The notes beneath the pieces are model-generated. The model searched no databases and was not told where the DNA came from. It saw nothing but the letters and a program-made list of their open reading frames with translations. DNA of 42,974 nucleotides from assembly GCF_003854965.1 (NCBI RefSeq), contig NZ_RQPI01000024.1, positions 1 to 42,974 on the forward strand. The letters are read 5' to 3'. Below are positions 15,472 through 22,662 of the stretch, piece after piece. Each line of letters begins with the position of its first letter. Position 1 is the stretch's first letter. This stretch comes from Paenibacillus rhizophilus (GTDB taxonomy: Bacteria > Bacillota > Bacilli > Paenibacillales > Paenibacillaceae). The translations under genes were made by a program, and so were the position numbers.

Positions 15472-15500
15472 ATTATACAATCTCACCCATCATACAACAA
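15472..15500 (-). promoter_or_regulatory. Sigma-A promoter upstream of the riboswitch
   Basis: On the minus strand, TTGTTG (15500-15495), a 17-bp spacer and a perfect TATAAT (15477-15472). Transcription would start near 15465, giving ~50 nt before the aptamer and a ~195-nt leader in all. Confidence 0.8.
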
Positions 15501-15633
15501 AAGTCCCATTTATTCGATCTAAATTTTTTGTCCTGTCTGACCGATGGAAAAACTGCCGTAATGGGGGATCTGGTGCGACGGCTCGAAACCGCGATTTACA
15601 TACTGGATAACCATACATATGAATACGAAGCTT

Positions 15634-15668
15634 AAAAAGCCAAGGCAAAAAACATTTTGCCCTGGCTT
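15634..15668 (-). terminator. Terminator of the TipA/Mta-like regulator gene
   Basis: On the minus strand, stem AAGCCAGGGCAAAA/TTTTGCCTTGGCTT (one G-T pair) with a short loop, followed by TTT, 25 bp past the stop codon. Confidence 0.85.
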
Positions 15669-15693
15669 AGCCTAGCGAAACTCGATAAACGCT

Positions 15694-16446
15694 TCAGTTT
15701 GATTTCCCCGTGTAGGCCAGTACGGCGTCTCTAAGGAAAAGGGCAAGCCCCGCACCGCGCTTATCATAGTAAGCGGTAAAGCGTTCGTCGTCCACGTACA
15801 TCTGCGCGACTCCCGCATGGGCCTCCGGGGAGTAGCTGCCCCAGTAGAACGCCAGCCACTGCCGGTGAAGATCGGCGGCTCGCTGCGCAGGTTTGCCGGC
15901 GGGATTGCCGGTCTTCATGCCTTCCGCGAGTGAAACGAACATCTCCTCTTCAATCTTTTGAACGGCTGTATATTGTTCCTCGGTCATGTTCTTCAGCTGT
16001 TTGTTGGACCGGTCGACGTCCTCGTCACCGTATTTCCCGCGCGCTTCCTTGCCATAGGCCTGCTCGTTGTCATCGATCATTTTTTGCTTGAAGCCTTCAA
16101 ATTTCTCGGTGTCGCTCATTGAAATCCTTCCTTCCCTTTCGGCCAGCGTCTTCTCGACATTCGAGATCAGCAGGTCGAGTTGTTCTCTTTTGGCCAGCAG
16201 CTTGCCATGGTGTGTCCTCAGCGCTTTCGTCCCGTCGAACGAGTGCGAGGTGACGATTGCCTTAATGTTCTCCAGACTTAGACCGAGCTCGCGGTAAAAT
16301 AAAATCTGCTGCAGCAGATCGACCTCGGGCCGGCCATAAATGCGGTAGCCGGAGGAGCTCTTTCGGTCCGGTTTCAAAATCCCGAATTCATCGTAATAAC
16401 GCAGCGTGCGCGCGCTGATTCCCGCAAGCTTCGCGAGTTTTTGCAC
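15694..16446 (-). CDS. MerR-family regulator with TipAS-like ligand domain (TipA/Mta type)
   Basis: About 250 aa. Residues ~1-70 are the MerR HTH (QKLAKLAGISARTLRYYDEFGILKP, then GYRIYGRPEVDLLQQILFYRELG); ~75-110 are the dimerisation helix; ~115-250 are a TipAS-like antibiotic-binding domain (YGDEDVDRSNKQLKNMTEEQ, then YVDDERFTAYYDKRGAGLALFLRDAV), as in Bacillus Mta and Streptomyces TipA, which activate multidrug genes. The start is odd: the first standard start is GTG 16446, 19 bases from the GGAGG site, whereas an in-frame ACG at 16458 has ideal spacing (7) and would restore the family N-terminus (M)EYTVQKLAKLAG, giving 254 aa. It is driven by a 19-bp-spacer promoter and is probably autoregulated. 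Confidence 0.88.
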   Translation of the reverse strand: MQKLAKLAGISARTLRYYDEFGILKPDRKSSSGYRIYGRPEVDLLQQILFYRELGLSLENIKAIVTSHSFDGTKALRTHHGKLLAKREQLDLLISNVEKTLAEREGRISMSDTEKFEGFKQKMIDDNEQAYGKEARGKYGDEDVDRSNKQLKNMTEEQYTAVQKIEEEMFVSLAEGMKTGNPAGKPAQRAADLHRQWLAFYWGSYSPEAHAGVAQMYVDDERFTAYYDKRGAGLALFLRDAVLAYTGKSN

Positions 16447-16480
16447 TGTGTATTCCGTGGCGGCACCTCCTCACAAGCTC

Positions 16481-16511
16481 AATGTACACCTTTACGTTGC
16501 GTCAATGTCAA
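16481..16511 (-). promoter_or_regulatory. MerR-type promoter of the TipA/Mta-like gene
   Basis: On the minus strand, a perfect -35 TTGACA (16511-16506), a 19-bp spacer and -10 TACATT (16486-16481). The overlong spacer and its position directly upstream of a MerR gene indicate autogenous activation, as known for mta and tipA. Confidence 0.72.
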
Positions 16512-16526
16512 ACGTTTTTTGAAGCG

Positions 16527-16551
16527 AAAAAAACCCTTGCCGAAGCAAGGG
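16527..16551 (-). terminator. Terminator of the exonuclease gene
   Basis: On the minus strand, CCCTTGC-TTCG-GCAAGGG followed by seven T residues, 30 bp past the stop codon of the 16581-17390 gene. Confidence 0.9.
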
Positions 16552-16580
16552 CTGTACCCAAGAGGCTGGACTGCTAAACT

Positions 16581-17390
16581 TCAGCCTTCACTCTGCGGAT
16601 TTGGCGGAGACGGGGGAGTAGAGAAAGTGGAGCGGGCGGGTATCTTTGCAAGCTCCGCATCAAAAAAGCGCTGAAGCTCCTCGACCTTGCGCGGGTCGTC
16701 AAGCGGAACTTTGCCGGCAAAATAATGCTCCACAATCAGCTCCCAGGTGGGGACGATTTTTTGCGACAGTATCGCTTTGATCGCGATCTTGACCGTCTTG
16801 CGCTCCCGGGCGTTGGAGAAGGTGTCTTTGTAATATTTCACCTGATCCAGATCAAGCTCGCTATAGAGTGCGCGGAAAATATCTGCCGTCATGCGCGCGT
16901 CGCCCAGCGCCCGGTGCGCAGAGCCGGCGGATTCCAGGCCCAGAAGCTCCATAGCGCTTTCCACGCTGACATCGTTCTTCAGTCCGCGGGCGCGCAGGAG
17001 ACCTTTGAGCAGATCGTAGTAAGGCGCCTTCATCCAGTAGGCGTCGTCCAGCTTATGCATGCGGGTATCCTGGATGATGCGCTTCATATCTTCCCCGCCC
17101 CAGGTCAGCAGCAGCACGCCGTCCGGGCTTAAGTCCAGCCAGCGAAGGAAGGCGGAAATCACTTTGGGAAAACGTGGGGCGATATCGATTTCTTCCTGCG
17201 GGATGCCCGTTTTTTTCTTAATGAAAGAATTCAGAGTAGCGAAATACACGGGTTTGATCAGTGAAGTAAACTCGTCGACGGGACGCAGCGAGGCATCCAG
17301 CCGCACGGCGCCGATCTCGATAACCTCCATCGGATGCTCGCTGGCAAACTTACGGCCGTTGAATTCAATGTCCAGAATGATATAATCCAC
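16581..17390 (-). CDS. DEDDh 3'-5' exonuclease, KapD/ERI-1-like
   Basis: A 269-aa RNase T/DnaQ-fold exonuclease. The catalytic acidic residues are visible: Asp7 and Glu9 in ILDIEFNG, Asp101 in WGGEDM, then His159 and Asp164 in AHRALGDA (DEDDh type). The closest named relative is Bacillus KapD, an inhibitor of the KinA sporulation pathway (~205 aa); this protein is longer, with a C-terminal extension after ~residue 185. The start is GTG 17390 with GGAGG 8 bases upstream. It could equally be a general RNA/DNA exonuclease; the sporulation role is not shown by sequence. Divergent from the CYTH gene. Confidence 0.82.
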   Translation of the reverse strand: MDYIILDIEFNGRKFASEHPMEVIEIGAVRLDASLRPVDEFTSLIKPVYFATLNSFIKKKTGIPQEEIDIAPRFPKVISAFLRWLDLSPDGVLLLTWGGEDMKRIIQDTRMHKLDDAYWMKAPYYDLLKGLLRARGLKNDVSVESAMELLGLESAGSAHRALGDARMTADIFRALYSELDLDQVKYYKDTFSNARERKTVKIAIKAILSQKIVPTWELIVEHYFAGKVPLDDPRKVEELQRFFDAELAKIPARSTFSTPPSPPNPQSEG

Positions 17391-17532
17391 AAAAGTTGCC
17401 TCCGTATATGTTGGACTGGTACGATTTCTCGCACCGATTCTTCTATTTTAGCAAATTGTTCCCGGATTGACTTCCTTTGAGCGCCACTTTACAATTTACT
17501 AACCTGACTACGTGAAAAGGGGAGAAATATAG

Positions 17533-18033
17533 ATGGAAATGGAAATCGAGCGAAAGTTCCTGCTTCCGGAGTTTCCGCAGCAGCTTGTTCAGGAGGGAAA
17601 GCTGAACATTCACAGCCGGCAGCGCATTGAGCAGACGTATTTGGCAATGGACGGACCGCAGGAGCTGCGCGTGCGCAAAATCGAAAATCTCGCTTCCGGC
17701 GAGGTGCATTACACGCATACCTTCAAGAACGGGCTTGGCATCAGCCGCGAGGAAATCGAATATGATATCTCGCAGGGCTTGTATGAACAAATGATTCGGG
17801 CCGTCCGGGCCGTGCCGCTGATCAAGGAACGCATTACCGGCGAATGGAACGGCGTAACGGTGGAAATCGATATCTACGATCAGCTGAAGCTGTCGGTCGT
17901 CGAGGTCGAATTTCATTCCCTGGAAGAGGCTCAGAGCTTCGAAGCGCCGGAGTGGTTCGGACAGGACGTCAGCGAAGAGAAGAAATACAGCAACAAGACC
18001 GTTTGGAAAGAATTGCAGAAACCGGTACAGTAG
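17533..18033 (+). CDS. CYTH-domain (triphosphate tunnel) protein
   Basis: A 166-aa single-domain CYTH protein. The signature ExExK is at the N-terminus (MEIERKFLL), followed by alternating charged strands forming the tunnel: ELRVRKIE, HYTHTFK, SREEIEYDI, LIKERITGEW, VTVEIDIY, LSVVEVEFHS. The family hydrolyses inorganic triphosphate or thiamine triphosphate, or cyclises ATP; which applies cannot be read here. AGGGGAG precedes the ATG by 8 bases. It stands alone between the divergent exonuclease and thrC. Confidence 0.9.
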   Translation: MEMEIERKFLLPEFPQQLVQEGKLNIHSRQRIEQTYLAMDGPQELRVRKIENLASGEVHYTHTFKNGLGISREEIEYDISQGLYEQMIRAVRAVPLIKERITGEWNGVTVEIDIYDQLKLSVVEVEFHSLEEAQSFEAPEWFGQDVSEEKKYSNKTVWKELQKPVQ

Positions 18034-18159
18034 CGGCGGTGAAACGGAAAATGCGCGAAACTGGCGAAATCGTGCAATATACACCGGACTTTAACACATA
18101 AACGTGTTAATATATAAGGTAAATTCGAAAGCGCGAAATTCAGGGGGCTGAGTAGAAAA

Positions 18160-19569
18160 ATGCAATATATTAGCACTAGAGGCAAGGTCGAACCGAAAGG
18201 TTTTATCGATACGGTCTTGATGGGCCTGGCCGATGACGGCGGATTGATGATTCCGGACGTGATTCCTTCCGTGTCTGCACAGACGCTGGAGGAGTGGCGG
18301 TCCCTAAGCTTTCAGGAGCTGTTCCTGAAGATCTTCTCCTATTATACAAACGGCGAAATTCCGGATGGAGACCTGAAGGAAATGGTTGAGCGGAGCTACG
18401 CTTCTTTCCGTCATCCGGAAGTGACGCCGCTTAAGGAAATCAATGATTCGCTGTATGTGCTGGAGCTGTTCCACGGGCCGACCTTTGCGTTCAAGGACGT
18501 CGCTCTGCAGTTTATGGGCGAACTGTACTCTTATATTTCCAGAGTGCGGGGCGAAATTATTCATATCCTGGGGGCAACCTCCGGCGATACCGGAGCGGCC
18601 GCCATCGCGGGCGTTCGCGGTAAGGAAGGCATCAAGATCTGCATTCTGCATCCGTGGGGCAAGGTCAGCAAGGTGCAGGAACTGCAAATGACGACGGTGG
18701 ATGACGCCAATGTGCTGAACCTGTCGGTCAAAGGTAATTTTGACGACTGCCAGAAAGTCATCAAAGAGCTGTTCGCCGATCTGGACTTCAAGAGCCGGTA
18801 CCATCTGCGGGCGATCAACTCGATCAACTTTGTGCGGATTTTGGCGCAGACGGTCTATTACTTCTACGCTTATCTGCATCTGCCGCAGAGCGCGCAGGGC
18901 AAGACGGTCAACATCAGCGTGCCGTCCGGCAACTTCGGAAACATTTTCTCCGGCTATCTCGCCAAGAAGATGGGTCTGCCGATCGGCAAGCTGATCATCG
19001 CCACGAACGAGAACAACATTCTGGAGCGGTTCGTGAAGACCGGAGAGTACAAGCCCGGCGATTTCAAAAGCACGCACAGCCCTTCGATGGACATCCAGGT
19101 GGCCAGCAACTTCGAACGCTATCTGTACTACCTGGCCGGTGAGGATTCCGCCAAAGTATCGGATTACATGGCGAAGCTTCAGCGCGAAGGAGCCATTTCG
19201 GTTGAACCGGCGCTGCTTGAGCAGGTGCAGTCCGAATTTGCCGCGCTTGGCGTGAAGAATGAGGAGTGTCTGAACATAATCGGCAAGTACCGGCAGGAAT
19301 CCGGCTATTTGCTGGACCCGCATACCGCCTGCGGCATTGCCGCTTACGAAGAGTATAACGGGACAGGAGAGATCGGCATTACGTTCGCGACCGCGCATCC
19401 TGCCAAGTTCGACGAAGCCATTTCCCTGCTGAAGATCAGCCAGGAATTCCCGGCGCAAATCGCCGGTCTGTCGGCGCTGCCGCAGCATATGACCGTGGTA
19501 GAGCATGACAAAGCGGAGATCGCAAGACAGCTCAAGGCTTTCTATACGCTATCCGCCGAAATCGGATAA
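18160..19569 (+). CDS. thrC: Threonine synthase
   Basis: A 469-aa PLP enzyme that converts O-phosphohomoserine to threonine; cytosolic. The N-terminal MQYISTRG and the PLP lysine Lys112 in FHGPTFAFKDVALQFMG, with ILGATSGDTGAAAI (phosphate loop) and SVPSGNFGNIFSGYLAKKMG, identify the long-form threonine synthase rather than the shorter Bacillus-type. It is not in a hom-thrB operon; Gfo/Idh and radical SAM genes follow at 42 and 21 bp. A TTAACAC/GTGTTAA inverted repeat (18091-18110) lies 50 bp upstream of the start. The ribosome binding site (AGGGGG) is rather far from the ATG. Confidence 0.95.
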   Translation: MQYISTRGKVEPKGFIDTVLMGLADDGGLMIPDVIPSVSAQTLEEWRSLSFQELFLKIFSYYTNGEIPDGDLKEMVERSYASFRHPEVTPLKEINDSLYVLELFHGPTFAFKDVALQFMGELYSYISRVRGEIIHILGATSGDTGAAAIAGVRGKEGIKICILHPWGKVSKVQELQMTTVDDANVLNLSVKGNFDDCQKVIKELFADLDFKSRYHLRAINSINFVRILAQTVYYFYAYLHLPQSAQGKTVNISVPSGNFGNIFSGYLAKKMGLPIGKLIIATNENNILERFVKTGEYKPGDFKSTHSPSMDIQVASNFERYLYYLAGEDSAKVSDYMAKLQREGAISVEPALLEQVQSEFAALGVKNEECLNIIGKYRQESGYLLDPHTACGIAAYEEYNGTGEIGITFATAHPAKFDEAISLLKISQEFPAQIAGLSALPQHMTVVEHDKAEIARQLKAFYTLSAEIG

Positions 19570-19611
19570 GGATGGAAATAAAAGAATGCCATTTAAGGGA
19601 GAGATAGGTGC

Positions 19612-20601
19612 ATGACCATTCGTTTTGGCGTAGTCGGAACCAACTGGATTACGGACCGCTTTTTGGAGTCGGGATTGGAAAATGAGGATTTTCTGCTGAC
19701 CGCCGTGTATTCCCGCAGTGAAGAGAAGGGGAAGGCGTTCGCCGCGAAGTACGCCGGAGCCTCCGTTTACACCGACCTGGAGGCCATGGCGGCAAGCGAC
19801 GAAATCGACGCTGTCTACATCGCCAGTCCCAATTCGCTGCATGCCGAGCATGCGCTGATTTGCATTAGCCACGGCAAGCATGTGCTTTGCGAGAAACCCG
19901 CCGCGACTAATGCGGCTGAGCTGAGACGTGTAATCGAGGCTGCGCGGAGCAACAATGTGCTGTTTATGGAAGCAATGAAATCGACACTGGTTCCGAACTT
20001 CGGGATTATCAAAGAGAATCTGTATAAAATCGGCCAGATCCGGCGCTACTTCGCCAGTTACTGCCAGTATTCCTCGCGTTATGACGCTTTCCTTCAAGGT
20101 ACGGTGCTGAATGCCTTCAATCCGGCATTCTCCAACGGCGCCCTGATGGATCTTGGTATTTATTGTCTTTATCCCATGGTCGTGCTGTTCGGAAAGCCGG
20201 ATACGGTGAAGGCGACCGGCGTCATGCTGTCCTCCGGCGTTGACGGCGAGGGCAGCATCGTCATGCGCTACGGCGATATGGATGCCGTTGTGATGTACTC
20301 CAAGATTACCGAATCCTATCTGCCGGTGGAAATCCAGGGCGAGAACGGCACGATGGTCATTGACAAGATCAATCAGCCGTATGAGGTCAAGATTCGCTAC
20401 AGAGACGGAATTGTCGAGGAACTGACCTTGCCGCAGACCTATGAGTCGATGTACTACGAAGCTCAGGAATTTATCCGCCTGCTGCAAGCGGGGGAACGCG
20501 AGAGCTCCGTCAATTCGCATGCCAACTCGCTGGCGGCTGCGGAAGTTATGGAGGATGCGCGGAGGCAGATCGGACTAAGGTACGCCGCGGATCAATGGTA
20601 A
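19612..20601 (+). CDS. Gfo/Idh/MocA-family NAD(P)-dependent oxidoreductase
   Basis: A 329-aa protein. Residues 1-120 are the Rossmann domain (FGVVGTNWITDRFL, AVYSRSEEKGKAF, DAVYIASPNSLHAEHAL) with the family EKPAATN motif around 95, and 125-320 the C-terminal alpha/beta domain (ALMDLGIYCLYPMVVLFGKPDTV). The family oxidises or reduces sugar and inositol-type alcohols; the substrate is unknown. It follows thrC by 42 bp and precedes a radical SAM gene by 21 bp, so the three are probably co-transcribed. No functional link to threonine synthesis is apparent. Confidence 0.93.
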   Translation: MTIRFGVVGTNWITDRFLESGLENEDFLLTAVYSRSEEKGKAFAAKYAGASVYTDLEAMAASDEIDAVYIASPNSLHAEHALICISHGKHVLCEKPAATNAAELRRVIEAARSNNVLFMEAMKSTLVPNFGIIKENLYKIGQIRRYFASYCQYSSRYDAFLQGTVLNAFNPAFSNGALMDLGIYCLYPMVVLFGKPDTVKATGVMLSSGVDGEGSIVMRYGDMDAVVMYSKITESYLPVEIQGENGTMVIDKINQPYEVKIRYRDGIVEELTLPQTYESMYYEAQEFIRLLQAGERESSVNSHANSLAAAEVMEDARRQIGLRYAADQW

Positions 20602-20622
20602 GGGAAACGGAGAGAGCGGAGC

Positions 20623-21495
20623 TTGAAGACATTTAAGAAGGTATACATCGAGATTACAAGCGTCTGCAATCTGGCCTGCAGCTTTTGCCCGCAAACGGCA
20701 AGGCAAGCAAGGTTTATGAATACGGAAATGTTCAGCTCCATTTTGGACGAGATCAAGCCGCACACTTCGCATATCTACCTTCATGTCAAAGGCGAGCCGC
20801 TGCTCCATCCGAGAATTCACGAGCTGCTCGATGCCGCGCATGACAAAGGCTTCAAGGTCAACATAACGACCAACGGCACGCTGATCCGCAAGGCGGGGCA
20901 CAAGCTGCTGGGGAAGCCGGCGCTTCGGCAGATGAACTTCTCGCTGCACAGCTTTGACGGGCATGAGGGCTCCGAGGACCGCGAAGGGTATCTTTCGCAA
21001 ATTCTTGAATTTGCCAAGGAGGCTGCGGCGCAGGGCGTCTTCATCTCCTTCCGGCTGTGGAATCTCACGCCGGACAATCTGACGAATCTGCAAAGAAACC
21101 GCAACCGGGAGACACTGTCCGTGCTGGAATCGGCATTCGGCCTGGATTACCGGATCGAGGAAAAGATTGTTCCCGGCAGCAGCGTGAAGATTGCCGATCG
21201 GGTCTTCCTGAACCAGGACCATGAGTTCCAGTGGCCGAGCCTTAGCGCTCCCGAAGACGAAGGCAAAGGATTCTGCCACGCCCTTCGCAGCCAGGCCGCG
21301 GTATTGGTCGACGGGACAGTGGTGCCGTGCTGTCTGGATGGGGAAGGCGTTATTAACCTTGGCAACGTCCACCAGATGCCGTTCTCCGAGATCGTAGAGG
21401 GAGAGCGGGCGAATAATCTGTTCTACGGCTTTTCCCGCAGGGAAGCGGTAGAGGAGCTGTGCCGCAGATGCGGGTACCGGCAGCGGTTCGGGTGA
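20623..21495 (+). CDS. Radical SAM protein with SPASM-like C-terminus
   Basis: A 290-aa protein. The [4Fe-4S]-SAM motif CxxxCxxC is Cys15, Cys19, Cys22 (TSVCNLACSFC), with the SAM-binding GEP (HVKGEPLLHP) and TTNGTLI following. The C-terminal ~60 residues carry further cysteines (FCHAL, VPCCLD, CRRCGY), arranged like an auxiliary-cluster SPASM or twitch domain. Substrate unknown; there is no precursor peptide gene nearby. The start is TTG 20623 with GGAGAG 8 bases upstream. It is the last gene of the likely thrC-Gfo-rSAM unit. Confidence 0.88.
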   Translation: MKTFKKVYIEITSVCNLACSFCPQTARQARFMNTEMFSSILDEIKPHTSHIYLHVKGEPLLHPRIHELLDAAHDKGFKVNITTNGTLIRKAGHKLLGKPALRQMNFSLHSFDGHEGSEDREGYLSQILEFAKEAAAQGVFISFRLWNLTPDNLTNLQRNRNRETLSVLESAFGLDYRIEEKIVPGSSVKIADRVFLNQDHEFQWPSLSAPEDEGKGFCHALRSQAAVLVDGTVVPCCLDGEGVINLGNVHQMPFSEIVEGERANNLFYGFSRREAVEELCRRCGYRQRFG

Positions 21496-21624
21496 ACCGG
21501 GAAGGGCGGTGACATAGCGGGCATGGACCAGTCAACGCTGGCGCTAACCTTATGAACGAGGCGATTCGCCGGGCTTGCTTCCGCTACATTGGGTTGGTTG
21601 GGCCCGCGATAAGCTTGAATAGAT

Positions 21625-21692
21625 AAAGAACCTCTCTGTTAGATTGGAATGGGCTGGCGAAGCTCCCATTTTAACCAGGAGAGGTTCTTTTT
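21625..21692 (+). terminator. Terminator after the radical SAM gene
   Basis: A long stem: outer AAAGAACCTCTC/GAGAGGTTCTTT (12 bp), inner AATGGG/CCCATT, followed by TTTTT. It begins 130 bp after the stop codon at 21495. Confidence 0.85.
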
Positions 21693-21849
21693 GCGTGGAT
21701 GCTTGAATGGAGCGTGCTTCCGGTGACAGCGGAGGGCAGGATGGAATGCTCTCTTGATGCATCAGCGATGTGCTCCTATGCCTTCAGTTCATATCGTGAA
21801 TAGCGCAGGACTAGCCAAGCGGGGGAACGCAGTTGCTTTAGGCGACAGT

Positions 21850-21890
21850 CTTCGTAGTACCGTGACTTCGTAGTTCCGTGCCTTCGGAAC
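21850..21890. repeat. 16-bp tandem repeat, two copies plus a partial
   Basis: CTTCGTAGTACCGTGA (21850-21865) is followed directly by CTTCGTAGTTCCGTGC (21866-21881) and then a partial, diverged copy (CTTCGGAAC). Confidence 0.8.
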
Positions 21891-22078
21891 GCCAGTAATT
21901 CTAAACTCCGGAACGGAGTTTCTCCCTCTTAATCAGACGGTTTTCCTGAAGATGAATCAAAACCGGTAAATAAACCGGAGCTTTTCCCGCTCATGGTAAG
22001 GGTTAGGCTCGATTTGCGATAATAAAAGGGAGTTTTTCCAGTTCAACTGAACGTCTGCCGTCCTTGACCCCGTTCGGG

Positions 22079-22192
22079 CAGGAAACAGTCACTTGGACAG
22101 GAAACGGACAGTCGATTAGGAACCGAACACTTGGGTAGGATACGGTCACTCGATCAGCAACCGATCACTCAGTTAGAAAACGATTCCCGATT
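22079..22192. repeat. Degenerate ~19-bp tandem repeat, about six copies
   Basis: Successive units of 19-20 bp resemble AGGAAACGGTCACTCGATT: for example AGGAACCGAACACTTGGGT, AGGATACGGTCACTCGATC and AGCAACCGATCACTCAGTT. The first and last units are most diverged. It is non-coding and lies 60 bp from the 3' end of the arsR gene. Confidence 0.75.
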
Positions 22193-22251
22193 ATGAGGAT
22201 TTCCTGGCCTTCAACAATTACCGGGTAACTCTGTTAGGCCTGCTGGACGTT

Positions 22252-22620
22252 TCAGCTCTGCGGCGCTGCGTCGCCGGATGCTCCGATAGAGGCCATTAAC
22301 CGTTCCGCTTCCCCCGAGGCATGATAGGCGTTCAATACCGACGCAAGCAGTCCGGGAAAACGGGCTTCCAGATCGTCCGTTCGGATGCTGGAGAAACGCT
22401 GGGTGCCTTGAACGCGGACGCGAACGATGCCGGCTTCCCGCAGTGTCCGATAATGATGGGAGAGCGTTGATTTAACGACGGGAACCGCGATATCGCCGCA
22501 TCTTCGTTCTCCTGATTTATAGATAACGTCCACCAGATATAACCGGATAGGATCGCTGAGAGCGTACAGCACCGAGGACAATTGAATATCATGCAAATCC
22601 GGATGGTTCAATATTTTCAT
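22252..22620 (-). CDS. ArsR-family transcriptional regulator
   Basis: A 122-aa protein with an ArsR winged helix-turn-helix at residues ~12-90 (SSVLYALSDPIRLYLVDVIY, then VVKSTLSHHYRTLREAGIVRVRVQGTQRFSSIR). It has no CxC metal-binding site in the recognition helix (STLSHHYRTLREAG), so metal sensing is not indicated. AGGAGG precedes the ATG by 7 bases. It lies 42 bp downstream of rarD on the same strand, so the two may form an operon with the regulator controlling the transporter. Confidence 0.9.
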   Translation of the reverse strand: MKILNHPDLHDIQLSSVLYALSDPIRLYLVDVIYKSGERRCGDIAVPVVKSTLSHHYRTLREAGIVRVRVQGTQRFSSIRTDDLEARFPGLLASVLNAYHASGEAERLMASIGASGDAAPQS

Positions 22621-22662
22621 GTCAAGAGCCTCCTATCGTGATTTGATGCTTGCGTTTGTGTT

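Larger units (their letters stand above)
21693..22251. other. Intergenic region without a credible gene
   Basis: About 560 bp with no open frame showing a ribosome binding site or protein-like composition. It holds two imperfect tandem repeats listed separately (21850-21890 and 22079-22192), a small hairpin AAACTCC-ggaac-GGAGTTT at 21904-21923, and an AACCGG doublet near 21960-21985. It looks like decayed or repeat-derived DNA between the converging rSAM and arsR genes. Confidence 0.6.

Noticed and set aside
18034..18159. Threonine T-box or other riboswitch upstream of thrC
   Set aside because: Only 126 bp, with no T-box consensus and no terminator/antiterminator pair; only a small inverted repeat is visible.
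18304..19506. A 400-codon open frame antisense to thrC
   Set aside because: Shadow of a well-conserved gene; unusual residue composition and no start signals.
20623..21495. Peptide-modifying (RiPP) cluster around the radical SAM gene
   Set aside because: No small precursor ORF, transporter or protease lies nearby; the neighbours are thrC and a Gfo/Idh oxidoreductase.
21550..21762. A 70-codon minus-strand frame after the radical SAM gene
   Set aside because: It runs through the terminator hairpin and has no ribosome binding site.
22079..22192. CRISPR array
   Set aside because: The units are adjacent without unique spacers, too short and too diverged, and no cas genes are present.
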